The position numbers were made by a program, and so were the translations under genes. From the NCBI RefSeq assembly GCF_015706575.1, contig NW_024037063.1, positions 20,708,927 through 20,772,926 of the forward strand: a DNA stretch of 64,000 bases. The letters are read 5' to 3'. This stretch comes from Patiria miniata. Lineage: Eukaryota > Echinodermata > Asteroidea > Valvatida > Asterinidae. The notes beneath the pieces are model-generated. The model searched no databases. It was not told the origin of the DNA and worked only from the letters and a program-made list of their open reading frames with translations. Within the stretch, counting starts at the first letter, position 1; each line of letters begins with the position of its first letter. Shown one piece after another: positions 37,525-49,160 of this stretch.

Positions 37525-38439
37525 CATTCCCAAAAATCACGTTCATATTCACAAATAGTACATTTACAATCTTACATTCAAATTTATTATAATTTGTACC
37601 CAGACTTAAACGCCAGCTTTCTTTGCATAGAGAGATTTTTACTGAAAGAACTTGCAGAATTTATGACACAGTGCACCGAGGGGTGACTGAAAGAGCCAAA
37701 AAGTTCACAGACAAGTCGCCAGTTATGTGCGGTCAGTGTGGGTTTTCATGACCTTTGTGCAACCTTGTGGTTTGATGCAGGGTCGCCTAATTCAACATGG
37801 GCCTTGTGGGTAACCAAACTGACTATATTTATGGCCTAAAAGTACATGTACATGATGTAAGTAACAGAACCGAGAAGATTTTATGAGGACCCATTACAAA
37901 AAGACTGTCATTTGGTTTACTGCCTGGTTGCTAATGAAGAAGGAAGCGTGAGCTCTTTTTAAATAGCTCTGGAAATCCAAAGTGATCACTTCTTGGAAAG
38001 CTAGATGAATCACCTTTGCAGGGCTGTGATTTTGCTCCGGAGTTGTATTTCCCCATCTACTGTTTTTTTATGCCTGAAACTCTTTGACAGATTTACAGAG
38101 AAGCTAGTTTGCAGGTTATATTAGAATATCCTCTCTTCCAAACAAGAAGAACTGGAAAACACCATTTTCTGTTTAATGTAGATTCGGTTATTGGGGGAAA
38201 AAAAATTGAGAAAAACACACAGGGTAAAAATAACGCAAGTCGGACATGATTTGACGAGCAACCAACAACTACATGTAAGTCTGAATGACAGGAGCCTACT
38301 AAAGTTTGTTGTATTTTGGGGTCAAACTATTTTTAAACTTGTTGCTGACGCATGGCCGGTCAACAGTGGCCTTTGTAATATCCTTCATCATCCCTGCAAT
38401 AATTTTGTTCGGATTGTAGCGCTTGGGTATATTTACTAG

Positions 38440-38745
38440 AAAGTATCCTGAATCTGACAAAATCCATCAATTTTGCTCACTGGTGGCCAGTGAGTCCATC
38501 AGAATCCACCAAAGTCGGGAGTAAATCTATTGAGATCCTGAATCCATCAAAGTCCCCCAACTGCTCAATATGGAGGTATCCCGAATCCATTAAAATCCTG
38601 TAGTTCCGCTAGGCTTACAATCCTGAATCCATCAAAATCCCCCAGTTTGTGCAATATGGAGGTATCCTGAATCCACCAAATCCCCCAAAACAGGGGTGTG
38701 GATTTTGACGGATTCTGATACGTTAGGGTTAAAGATATAAAAAAA
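38440..38745 (+). repeat. Repeat rich in CCTGAATCCATCAAAATCC units
   Basis: At least four imperfect copies of TCCTGAATCCATCAAA, two with a shared CAATATGGAGGTATCC spacer about 80-90 bp apart. It ends in GTTAGGGTTAA like the A family, suggesting a related TTAA element whose left end I cannot define. Confidence 0.5.
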
Positions 38746-39366
38746 TTAGGTGAAAGTTACAGGCTGGACAATGATTTTTGGGTTTTTTTTAAACTGAAAA
38801 CAATAAAAAATATTGGCTGAACTTTGCACAGAGCAAAAAGTGAAAACTCAACAACGCACAAACGAAAACTGGTGAAGAGTTGAGAGCCAAAAAAGAAAAC
38901 AAATCTCGTATCTCTAGTTTCCTGGTCACATTTCATTGCACGTACACATTGTAAATATGCGTCATGGTCATCCTTTGTTCATAAATGAACAGATGATCCA
39001 GTGTCCAGATGCAGGAAAAAGGAAACTTATAATAGAGGCCAGCCGGCAGTCTGACGTCTAGACTGACATGGAATTTGATTTTTTCCCAGAAAAACCAAGG
39101 CCCACTCGACAGGGAACCACTTGTGCGGAAAACTGGCTTTTGTCCGACAAAAAAAGCACATCTGCCGCAGCCACAGAGGAATTTGCAATTAACTGAGTCA
39201 TTATTTTCTCTTCATAGCAAAAAAAATGATTAAAAAAATATGCATGTATGGCTGAATGGTAGAGACGTGGTGGTGTACAATTAAGCTTCATATGTAGAAA
39301 TAAAGGAAAATACAGGGAGAGTTAAAAAAAGAAAAAAAGAAATGTCGGGCCTTTATTTTTAGTCAA

Positions 39367-39737
39367 ATTCTTCATGTAGCACTTTCAAAATCTAGGATAT
39401 AAAAGCCCAATTCGTAAGCTTTTTTTTAGTACAAGAATAATTCAAATCACTCATGTACTCATCCAGTTACGGAATTTTAAACACAACCATCGTTTTAAAG
39501 TTCTGTCCACGGATCACTAAAAATGTGTATGTTCTTTCAGCAAAAAAAAAAAGAAAGCAATTCACACACATCACCCATGTGCTTTTTTTGTTTTGTGATC
39601 CGTGGACAGAACTTTAAAACGGTGGTTGTTACTTGAAGTTGAAAAGTACATGAGTGATTTGAATGATTCTTGTACTAGAAAGCTCATGAATTGGGCTTTC
39701 ATATCCTTGATTTTGAAAGTGCTACATGCAGAACTTC
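39367..39737. mobile_element. Foldback element with 145-150 bp arms
   Basis: The left arm (39367-39517) and right arm (39595-39737) are inverse, sharing ATGTAGCACTTTCAAAATC, AGCCCAATTC and AAGTTCTGTCCACGGATCAC. The 77-base loop is A/T-rich. No ORF of note. Confidence 0.8.
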
Positions 39738-41190
39738 ACTTAAACAATGGTTCCAACATTTGGGTTTCGGTGTTTTTTTTACTAGCTGTGTACAACTGCA
39801 GCAAAATGAGTTTCCAAGGTACATAAAGTAAATGAAAAGAACATGTAGTTCAAAATTCGACTCGTATTAAAAATTTCCTTCAAATTCGAAAACGCTCATT
39901 TACGCAACTTAATTGATTGAATCGAAAGTATTGTACTAAAGGCTGTATACAAATGATGGCACAATGTAAACAGGAGAAACACATTTCGCACGCAACATTA
40001 TGCCATGAAACCTGAGGCTGCTATATGATACACCGAATCGTGTTCCAACATGTCTCGGCGATAGACGGTAATTATTTTTGTCACACAATCACCTCCTTCA
40101 ACAACAACGTACAGTACCACAATGGGAAACAGCACCCGTAATGAAATCATATTTCCATCATGAATAAATCCATCTCACTAATTGAAATTGTCAAGTATTT
40201 AGTTAGACCATACAAGTCCAGCTTGGAAGCTACTCATTCTTTGCTTTCTTATTTTTTCTTCAAATGGTTGATTGCTTTTAATGTTATCGGAAATTGCAGT
40301 TATTAAAAATAAACAGGCTCGTTTTCGTATCGTTTTTGCACACACGTTTAGTGAAAATACATGCACTGGCCAATTTCCTGTGCAATTATGTAAACTATGG
40401 TTCTCGCAATCATCTTTAAACAAAACTGTGCCCAACCAAGGCGTCATTGACGTGTTATTCTTTCCAACCGCCTGCAAAAAATTCCCTTCTTCGAAGAAAG
40501 TCAAGGAAGAGCCCAATTGACTAGGCTGTTTCTTTTACTTGTCGCAAAATCCGCTTTCAATTTTCGTTTTTCAGAGTGCGTCTGCATTCCAAATGATAGA
40601 CTTCCTTTAACTCTTTAAGCGCGATCGTTGCGATGTGTTATGGTGTCCGCGAAGCATGGACGGCACAATAACAACGGCGTAGACGTGAAGATGTGCAGAG
40701 GGGAAATCAGGCTGGGTTTTGGGAGAATCGCAGTGCCTCGGAAGCAAGCAATGTGTCAGTATCGTAAATTGGAGAACATATCCAACAAAAACGAAAATGG
40801 TGTTAGCATAAGGAAGGCGACGCCAAGCGCGGTGCTTTTTAAGGGAAGTATCTCAATAAGATCATGTCTCTAGATCCTGCAACAACTTATAAACTACATT
40901 TTCAGGACATTGCTCAAGATTGATTCGTTCCACTTTTCCACGAACACTAAAAACAAGCCTCATTTTCACACAAAAAAAGTTGACAGCCCTAACGAGGTTG
41001 GCAAGCAGGAGAACTAACTAGAAGATTGATGCATGGGTCACCTAACACTAAGTGACACTGCCCTATAGACTTTATGATGATACAGGATATCTGTTGGATT
41101 TGAAGCTAAAGCTCACAGCAAACTTCTCCCCCCCCCCCTTTTTTTTTTTGCTTCTCGTCAAAATCGCTTCTAGCTAAGTCGGGCGCCAGA

Positions 41191-41649
41191 GTTATAGTTG
41201 CTCCCCAAGAACCAAGCTTTCCTTTTTCCCGATGGAGCTGTTCCCCCTTTTCCTGACGTGACTAATCTTCCGGGCAGATTAAATAAAATAAATAATACCG
41301 GTTGTCCTTTTTTCTTTTCTTTTTTGTGGAGGGGTGGATTTTCTGTCTTTTTTTTTTTATCAACTCTTCTACCATGCATTAGTTTGATTGGGGGATTAGT
41401 GCCAGATTACAAAACGCGACAACTGTTTGGGTTCTACAAGACGTGCAACTCATAAAAGGTTTCCTGAAATTACTACACTTATAATCCCTATTCTTAATTG
41501 ATTGTGAAACAAGGCACTTGTATGGTGTACGAGAGTTTCGCGATATTACAAAATATTGTATGGTATCTGATGGGAGAGTACCTCATGAGAATGAAAAAAA
41601 AATTAACAAAAACATTTGAACCCTTACTCCCTATGCCTTTTGGCTAGGA
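41191..41649 (+). repeat. Duplicated block, copy 2 (likely source)
   Basis: Same 460-bp block as 37061-37524. Here it runs on into the complete A-family MITE, so this site is the more likely donor. Confidence 0.85.
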
Positions 41650-42028
41650 TGCACCCTCAGTCCTTGCAAAATTGTACAACTGCCTCCATGTAAAAATTGG
41701 ATGATGCAGACTCAATTCTCACAATGTCCTCTGTTATTTCTTGAATTTATTCACTGGAGGGGTGACTACTGCCCCTCAATCCTGCAAAATCCCCTGTCAA
41801 TCGCTGTTAACATGTTGAGGCAGTGCGGATGATATCCGGAAGCAGTGCGGATGATTTTAAGTTTGTAATCCAGGCCTAAATTTATGTATGGCTGAGCATT
41901 AACAACAAGGTACAGGCTAGACCTTGGCACAATGCATTCTCCAAAATCAACAGACACATTTTTGCCATACAGCCTTGATCCTTCAAAATTCTTTGCTTGC
42001 GTGAAGAGGATTTGGGAAGGTTAGGGTA
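41616..42028 (-). mobile_element. A-family MITE, near full length
   Basis: It is reversed relative to the copy at 22668. It begins with the AACCCTTACTCCCTATGCC terminus and ends GGTTAGGGTA at 42028. Its first 33 bases are also the tail of the duplicated block at 37061-37524. A 159-codon minus-strand frame (41882-42361) runs through it but is chance. Confidence 0.65.
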
Positions 42029-42960
42029 TGAACGTCGCAGGGAATCGTGCATGGACACAGTGGAATAAATCCTCAAGCACAAGATTTTAAACATTTTAGG
42101 ATGAAATAAAAATAAAATGAAACTAACAAAATTCTGGGGTCTTGCCAATGTAATTGATGACAGTATGTACAAGTCAAACGACCGGAGCCTACATAAACGG
42201 AAACTCTCTGTGGTGACAGCAGAAGATTTTCCCACGCCATACAGCACAGGAAGAAGCACTCTGCGGTAAAGGGCAAATAAATATATGGCTGACGAGATTT
42301 CCTCTGCACAAAATTCCGGCCATAATAAAAAAAAATAAAACCACACACACAGAGAAAACAAATATTAAGTCAGCAGATGCAGAAATAAAAAATTAATGTG
42401 CGTGTCCGCAATGTTTGTGTTCGGATGTGCGACAGTAGGGATTTTTTTTCTGAGGTCAAAGAAGTGGTTTCTCTGCTGAGACAATTGGTTTCATAGGAGA
42501 AGGACGTGCTTTATTTATTCAATTCTTATGAAAGTCTTCACTGATTTGGAACGAGAAGAAGTACCGACCAACGCGTATCAGCATATCAGAGAAAATTGCG
42601 AAATTCTTGTGAAACTTCAGACGATTCATCAGTCGCATTCCTTTTCTGCAAATTTAAACGTAAGCATCTGCACGTACAATACCTGCTCGGGCGATAGATG
42701 CCTTCAATAGATAGTCACATGAATCGGGGAAAAACCTAGAACTGTCAGGTTTAACCCAATTCCTAACTGGATAAGCCTGCGGCAGTCACTGAGAGTGTTC
42801 GCATGTTCCGTTCTGCGAGCTCGGAGACAGTGAAATAAAGATCAATAACCGGGAATCAGATACGGTGAATTTTCACAAGGTGTTGGCGGGCGGCAAAAAA
42901 AAAAAGTCTGCAAGTTGGACAAAGGTGTGAGGTAGTGAAAACTTTAACTGTTACAAATTA

Positions 42961-43091
42961 GAGTTTATACCTCTGGTTCTTTTCAGAACCATTCTCTTAG
43001 TTGAGAAATTATTCGCACATGGTGTTTCCGCAAACCTTTCATTATTTAGTATCTCCACCATGCAAAGCCTCAAATCTTACTTGTTAGAAAA
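42961..43091 (+). repeat. Q repeat
   Basis: About 94-96% identical to 59068-59201 in direct orientation. It starts GAGTTTATACCTCTGGTTC and holds TTTTCAGAACCATTCTC and AGTATCTCCACCATG. It may be the end of a retroelement; no coding remnant is recognised. Confidence 0.65.
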
Positions 43092-44245
43092 TAAATACAT
43101 TTTTGGGCTAAAGTTCAATCTCAAGATATGGGGTTGGCATCACATGATGATGTGCTCGTCCGGAAGTGGTTCACATTGTTTGCAAGATCGCGGCTTTTTG
43201 TACATGTTCATCTAAATATACCAGACAATCTAGGTTTATCATGCAGTGTCAGTGTGTGGCGTCGTCGGGCCTTGAGTAGTGGAACTGGCCTCCTTGACCT
43301 GCCTAATCGCCGACCAGGAACATTTGCCGTGTTTTATCAACTAAATTTATCTCGTGAGTGTGACTAGAGGACACTCTGGGATTTTAAAGGTCAGGACCAA
43401 AAATCCCTTAACTTTAAGCGTGTTTTGCAAATACATGTATAGGCCCTACATTTTGTAAATTCAAGTGCTTGAGAGTTAATTTTTGTCTTTAATGTAGATG
43501 TATAAACTTTGTATTCAAATTGACAAAATAAACAGGGCACATAAGTAGATTACATGTAGAGCTCACTATCAACAAGATGCATTGAAGCCAGCCTTGAGAA
43601 CTTCGGCAGAGCTACCCATTTATCCAAGAATCCAAGTGCTGTACTCATTCAAACTTATTAAGCACACGTGCGGGAGGTATGCTCGGATTTCCTGGATAGC
43701 GCTACCAGAGTTCCCAAGGTTGGATTTGATACATCATGTTGATGATAATAGCCTTTACTGCAGCGTCAGATTCATCACGCTTGTCAGAGACTAGGTGTAA
43801 GGGAATAAAAATCATAAATTCAGGCTCAGATCAAGACTAGTCAACAGTAAACATCAATTCTAATGCCTTGAAGATGTCCATGGATCACCACAAAGATCAC
43901 TAAATGAAACACATCACCACATTTTGTTAAGGCAGAAAGAATAACCACCAAATATGCCAGCTTTTGTCCAACGACAGCAAATACAGGCTACAGCCAGCTG
44001 TACCGCTGCAACTTTTTGGCTTGCGTGACCGATTATTTAAAAAGAATGAAAAATCTCACAATTTACAGTCTGTCTTCGGTCGGTCTGTACCCGACAGTCT
44101 ACAGTATAAACTGCAAAAAAAATGTTCACAGATTTCTTAAAATGCCGTGTTTGCAGTTGAGGTGTCCACAAGCGTCGTTCTGAACTCTCGGCAGAATCCC
44201 GTACCTGAAATGAAGACGGAAATGATTTGTCAACTGGGTACTCAC

Positions 44246-45319
44246 GTGCTTTCTCTTGAACCGACTCATGAAGTCAAACTTGGCCTTCATGTCGGCGAGC
44301 GCCGCCTGATGCTTCTCGTTGTTTTCTTGCTCCTTGGCGACCAGCAAATAACTCCTCCAATTGGCTGAATCGAAACCCCAGTGGCACGTACGATTCTCCT
44401 TGCCTCGGTGCGAGTGCATGACGAACTTCTGCGGGGTGAAAATGTACTGGCACTCGGAACACTCGATGGTGGGGGCGTGGGGGCTAGTGTAGAGATCCGA
44501 GATGAAGATCCCCCTGCATTTGCCAAAACACTCGTGGTAAACGGAGAAGCAGTTTTCTCGGTGGAGCGCGCTCCCGCGTTTGCCGCGCGGGGACGGGAGC
44601 ACGTACTGCTTGTCGTCCACTAACCCATACAGCAATGCGTTACAGAGTCTCTCAGAGTCTGTCTTTGTGATCAAGCCGCACGACGGAGCGCTAGCCGGCA
44701 GGATACCAGTGATCTTCAGTATCTCCAATTGCTCATGACTGCATCGCGAGCAGTAGATATGCAAATCCTCGCAGATGGCGTTGATCTGTTGGAGGCTGAA
44801 GTCGCGCAGGACGCTGTTGAGAATCTGAGGGAGGCAGAGCCGCTTCTCCCCGCCCACAATGAAGCAGGAAATAGTCTCGTTCTCCAGGACCGTTTCGCAC
44901 TTCTCCCCAGAGGATTGGTCGATTGGGGTGAAGACGGGCATTTGCTGGATCGGGAACGGTGGGGGGTGCAGCAGCGGGTCGAAATCCAGGTATTTGGCGG
45001 CCGATTTCTTGGGTGGTTGGGCTGCTGTTGTGGCTGGGGTGGTCGGGCCGGCCATGAGTGGCTCCGTTGACTTATTGAGGGCCACGCTGAGGCCGGCTAC
45101 GTGTATGCGTGCATCCGAAGCCACAGCAGGCGATGCCATCGCACTCGCTGAGTGCAACCCCGCCAGCTTTCTGGCAGCGATGGCGAGCTCCTCAGAGCTC
45201 GCCGCCCAGCGGGCACTGTAGCTACTCGGCCCGCCTAAACTCGACATGGCAACAGTCTGGTAACTCTTCAGAACCTTGTCCAGATTGTGCTTAAAACTTT
45301 GAGTCTGAATCTGCTCCAT
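44246..45319 (-). CDS. SKI: Ski/SnoN-family co-repressor, coding exon 1 (residues 1-358)
   Basis: Ski proteins are nuclear co-repressors that bind R-Smads and Smad4 and dampen TGF-beta/BMP signalling. Residues 25-39 ([15 protein letters not shown]) match the N-terminal R-Smad-binding motif. An Ala/Ser/Pro-rich linker follows (about 40-118). The Dachshund-homology (Ski/Sno/Dac) domain covers about 120-225, including [19 protein letters not shown] and [19 protein letters not shown]. The SAND-like Smad4-binding domain covers about 240-330, with candidate zinc ligands C264, C268, C287, C290, H302, H304 and C312 and the conserved [15 protein letters not shown]. The start is the ATG at 45319: A at -3, G at +4, and an in-frame TAG 15 codons upstream (45362-45364). 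A GTG three codons earlier is not needed. The exon ends ...FKRKH exactly in phase 0 at a strong donor (CAC|GTGAGT, intron from 44245); reading on gives 39 unrelated residues and a stop. The C-terminal coiled coil lies in exons beyond the window. The family call is near certain. Ski versus SnoN is not separable if the species has a single copy. Confidence 0.97.
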
Positions 45320-45760
45320 AATACTCACGGAAGGGGTACAAACTCGGTAGATAAATCTCCACTATGTTTTCCATTCGTGAATTCGTCTTGTGTACATTAC
45401 AAACACAGCCATGCACTACGTTGTTGAGTCTGTTCTGAATAAACGGCGTGTTGCGTCTATCACTTATCTCATAGACATAACACACAGAGCCCAATCTCGT
45501 CAATGCACGCAACAAAAGATCTGACTGGCGAAGCGCCCAACAGACAATACCGCTACAGACGACATGTGCTGCCGAAATTGCACAGTTGGGCGGTTTTTGT
45601 GCAGCCGTCTGCATGGCGCTAGTGTTGACATTATGCAAATTAGCTTTACCGAGGATATAAAAGCCTACGTCTAGTCGAGTCTGCCGCCGACTGCATACAA
45701 CGGCTGTTTACGGACCACGAGCGCCCCTAAAAAAAATTGTTTCTTGTACCACTAGTCACT
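45320..45760 (-). promoter_or_regulatory. SKI: Ski 5' leader and proximal promoter
   Basis: This interval lies directly upstream of the Ski ATG. No recognisable gene lies on either strand; an in-frame TAG at 45362-45364 closes the Ski frame. A minus-strand frame at 45291-45638 (115 codons) overlaps the start and would be a long upstream ORF if transcribed, but it resembles nothing. A strong donor-like GTGAGTATT (45320-45328) sits just before the ATG and could splice a leader exon. The transcription start cannot be placed from sequence. Confidence 0.5.
45633..45663 (+). promoter_or_regulatory. Octamer (ATGCAAAT) plus TATA box (TATAAAAG) facing away from Ski
   Basis: A perfect POU octamer at 45633-45640 is followed 15 bp later by TATAAAAG at 45656-45663, both read on the plus strand. 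The arrangement resembles an octamer/TATA core promoter aimed away from Ski. No ORF of note lies immediately downstream, so a divergent noncoding transcript or a chance match are both possible. Confidence 0.4.
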
Positions 45761-47150
45761 GTGATGTCAGTGTTGCATCGAAGATCCGCATTTTTTATAT
45801 CAAAACTTGATAACACACTCGAATAATGTTTTCCACTTTTAAAAGACACGATCATAGGGTTGTTTTAATTTATGAAAAGAAAAAGTCGGATAAAATAAAA
45901 TTCTTAATGAACTTTCTCCAGACAACTCCTAGAGATGGGGAAATTATTTTCTGGCTAAAAAGTTGCAGGGAGTAACAAGTTTTCTTTTTGCGCGAGCCAA
46001 ACAAATCAGTCGGCCTCGACTCGGATTCTCCACTCAGTTCTCGCCGCGCCGGGGAGGCGGATGCACGTCATTTGAAGCAACCATTTTCTGGGTAGGGGTG
46101 GTCATTTTGTCTAAATGGTGGGAAACGAGACGTGGGCTGGAGATCTACAATATTTACTGAATTAATTTTTGATGACGATTTGGAAGTTTTAATCTGTAAT
46201 TTGTGCATTTTTTGTAAACTTTAAATATATATGGGAAAAGGACAAATAAATCCCCAACTTTCTGAATGTCCTTGGCGATACCTAATGGGGGGGGGGGGGG
46301 GGGGGGAGCCCACCCTAACCCCCTCAATCGAATGTCCATTTTCATGCGCCTTTCTCAAGCAAGTTCACCGCAACTTTCTTCCAATATCAGACATCGACTT
46401 CGCAAACTCTGCAACAATGCGTGACAAAATAAGAACCAATTTCACAAATTTCGTAACTTCAATTTCATTATAAAAGGCAGGCGTCTAGAATTACGTAGAA
46501 TCCATGTTAGGTTTCGTGAAGTCACGCGAGACATCCGTCGACGTTATGAACTATTCATGGCACCCGTAAAGTTTATTCGCCAGCACAAAACGAAAGAGGA
46601 GAATTAAGTACAACCACCCTACTCCAGATGATTATAGGCATTATCATGGCAAAACCGCAGTTTAATGCTCAAGGGCAAATGATTCCAATCCCAAACCACA
46701 TCAACCTTTGTTTCATAACATGCAGGATTTCACACAGCTTACATAACACAGCAATAAAATTGATTAAGGCAAGGAACTTCGTCACAGTGTCCAAAAATGT
46801 TGTTGTGATCAATCGACAATTGTGCAGTGATGTGTGAATGAAATTAAATGAAACTCATAGGTGTTTAGGCCAAGGATAAGGAGTATCTGCACAATCAAAA
46901 ATGTTCAAAATTGACCTCATGGTTTTGTAGTTATTTCAAAAATAGTCCGACGGACACTTTTTGGGACATACTGTATATAGTTTCAACCCCGAGATGAAAT
47001 TGGCCCAGAAATGCACATATTTTGACATTACTGTACCAATTGGTTTATCACAGATAAGCTATGTAAATAATGAGAAATATCGTTAATTGTATATTCTACA
47101 ATAGCCAGGAAAGCAACTGAACTAGTTAGTATAGCAATTTAGGTCGGCTA

Positions 47151-47199
47151 TGACGTCAATCCGATGCTGCATACCAATGTTCACGTTATGCGCATGCGC
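47151..47199. promoter_or_regulatory. CRE palindrome and NRF1 palindrome
   Basis: TGACGTCA (47151-47158), the full CREB/ATF site, lies 30 bp from TGCGCATGCGC (47189-47199), the NRF1 consensus. About 180 bp further on, 47377-47389 holds a YY1-type ATGGC(G)GC core (ATATGGCCGCCATAC, readable on both strands). This combination is typical of CpG-rich animal promoters. No gene start is visible beside it. Confidence 0.5.
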
Positions 47200-47758
47200 C
47201 ATACAGGGGTCGTGTTCACATTGCTAAAGAAACGATGAAAGTCTCATGGGAAAAGTGTTGATAATCAAAAGAACACGAGAACTACAACGGGGAACGCTGA
47301 GGTTCACCCCGAGAATGTTAGATATATTTTGTCTTTTAACTATCTTCATGAGCGTCGGAAATTCACTCTTTCCAATATGGCCGCCATACCAATCGCCATC
47401 TCTAACTGAAACTATTGCAACATTCAAACAAATCGTCGTCGTGTTTCAAATTGCGAAAACGGCGTGATCCAAAATCACAATGTTGACGAATGGTCCTTTT
47501 TTATTCGAAATGTTTGTTATTTTTAAGACAACCAAAAACATGCAATTCAAGTAGGCCATGTTATAGAAACCATCTACATTTTCTGCCTTTCTAATGTTGT
47601 TTTAGACTATTTGACTTTGTGCTTCGTGCTAGGACCGCGTTAAAAAGAATGACCGATTTCCCAATTTATCCTCATAGCCTTGGCTGGTACTGCCCCCGCA
47701 CACGCGCACATTCTCCCTGACAACCATTCAACCGAGGCGGTCACGTTTTTTGTCTCGA

Positions 47759-47766
47759 TGACGTCA
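47759..47766. promoter_or_regulatory. CRE palindrome
   Basis: This is a perfect TGACGTCA, the second of four within 2 kb. No gene is visible around it. Confidence 0.4.
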
Positions 47767-48285
47767 TTGCATCCTTCCCCCAAACGTTTTCTTCGTGCTC
47801 TGTCGCTTTTTTGTGTGCAAAAGGCTCAATATTATGTTATGTTACCGTGACAACCAAAATTGAAGGATCCTGCATTCTAGGCATTTCGGTCGCTCACGGT
47901 CGTTTTTTGTGTGTGATGAGCACGAGCAATGGAAATTATTTCGAGGCCAAACCAAATTAGTGTCGGCATTTTTCGTTTGAGCTATTTTGTTTCTCTTCTT
48001 TTTTGATTGCTGTTACCTCCTATAGTAATATTATATGAACAAAAGATATCATTATTATGTAGGGTAGGTTATAATAGTATATGGAATATCCCCTTGCGCA
48101 GCAAGGGTCTATGATATGCGAGCAGATTCGGCGATTAATTATGCACAACAAGACTACGTCTTGACCTCTAGATTCTGACTATTCAACGGGGGCCTTCTAT
48201 CGGGTCCTCCGTAACCCGTTGTTGTATTACAAAAACATGGTGCCAAATTGACCAATCAACAGCTTAGTCACATTTCTGATCGAAA

Positions 48286-48293
48286 TGACGTCA
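48286..48293. promoter_or_regulatory. CRE palindrome with upstream CCAAT
   Basis: A perfect TGACGTCA lies about 28 bp after ACCAATCA (48251-48258). This is the third CRE of the cluster. Confidence 0.4.
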
Positions 48294-48972
48294 CAATTTC
48301 TAAAGTTGACTCCGACAGGCTTGCGCGCGGAGTCGCATAAAATGTGCATGCTATTAAACGTCAGACGTGCGTCGCGTTAGCTCTGCACACGAATGTCTGA
48401 TAATTATCAGGCTAATGTTAATGTGGATTTTGATTTTAAAAAACAACAACATAGTCTGATAAAAGAATAACACAAGAAACACCTTTTTAAAATTCCTTTT
48501 TAAACCAAGGTGCAAAAAGACGTTTCAAGGTTTGGGAGCGATTATGTTTTATCCAAAATTCAATTAGTTTCTCAGGAATTATTCGATGGATGTACAATAA
48601 TTATCCTCGATGGGATATGGTTTTCCCAGACTTGAGGAAATAATTCGCAGGGAAACACTGCTGTTAATTCGCACGCAACGTGCGTGGACAAACAACACAT
48701 GATGACGTTACAAAGAGAATGGTTCAATACTAAAAAGTACTCTGACACGACTTGTCGTCTACACTTTTTCCCAGAATGGACAGTGTGGATACGCATACGG
48801 TAGATCCATAGAGTTCACTGCACCTATTCGGCGGTTAGAAACAGAGATCCTGTAAAAATAGACCAAGTCATTTCGTTCGGTGAGCTGAACAAACGATATT
48901 GGTTGTGCAGTTGCACTTTTTGTTTTATTTTCTGATGCTCGATTTGTTTCCCGATATTGCCTGTTAATTAAT

Positions 48973-48984
48973 TGCGCATGCGCA
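48973..48984. promoter_or_regulatory. NRF1 palindrome
   Basis: TGCGCATGCGCA is a perfect 12-bp palindrome matching the NRF1 consensus. It is the second in the 47-49 kb zone. Confidence 0.45.
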
Positions 48985-49160
48985 CAAGAGGCCGGAATTT
49001 CCGGACTGAAAATGTGCTTGGTTTGTTTGCGTGCAGGTCTGAGCGTGGGAAAGTTATTCTTGTGGAATCCAGCCAAAAGGCCAACAAACATTTACTTGGC
49101 CAGGAAAACAGTTTTTCTAAAATCAACAATGAACTCCCATCTGCAGACCAACATGTCATG

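Larger units (their letters stand above)
3838..44245 (-). other. SKI: Ski intron 1 (40.4 kb)
   Basis: The interval between the exon 1 donor (GTGAGT at 44245) and the exon 2 acceptor (CTGCAG at 3838-3843) contains no convincing coding exon on either strand. It is dominated by dispersed repeats listed separately. Stretches where I see no gene and no clear repeat include 5180-7200, 7375-8930, 10710-14670 (apart from poly(C) at 13910), 15160-17240, 18000-20110 (poly(G) and TACATG runs), 20475-22660, 25815-27200, 30000-31790, 32080-36330, 37530-38440, 39740-41190 and 42030-44245. A long first intron right after the DHD/SAND exon is usual for vertebrate SKI. Confidence 0.9.

Noticed and set aside
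41882..42361. 159-codon minus-strand frame
   Set aside because: It crosses an A-family MITE and has no recognisable motif; hydrophobic composition follows from T-rich sequence.
45291..45638. 115-codon frame overlapping the Ski start
   Set aside because: Possible upstream ORF, but codon use and residues show no sign of selection, and it is in a different frame from Ski.
47841..47854. Second RFX X-box (GTTACCGTGACAAC)
   Set aside because: One half-site has a mismatch at a conserved position, so it is weaker than the site at 32412.
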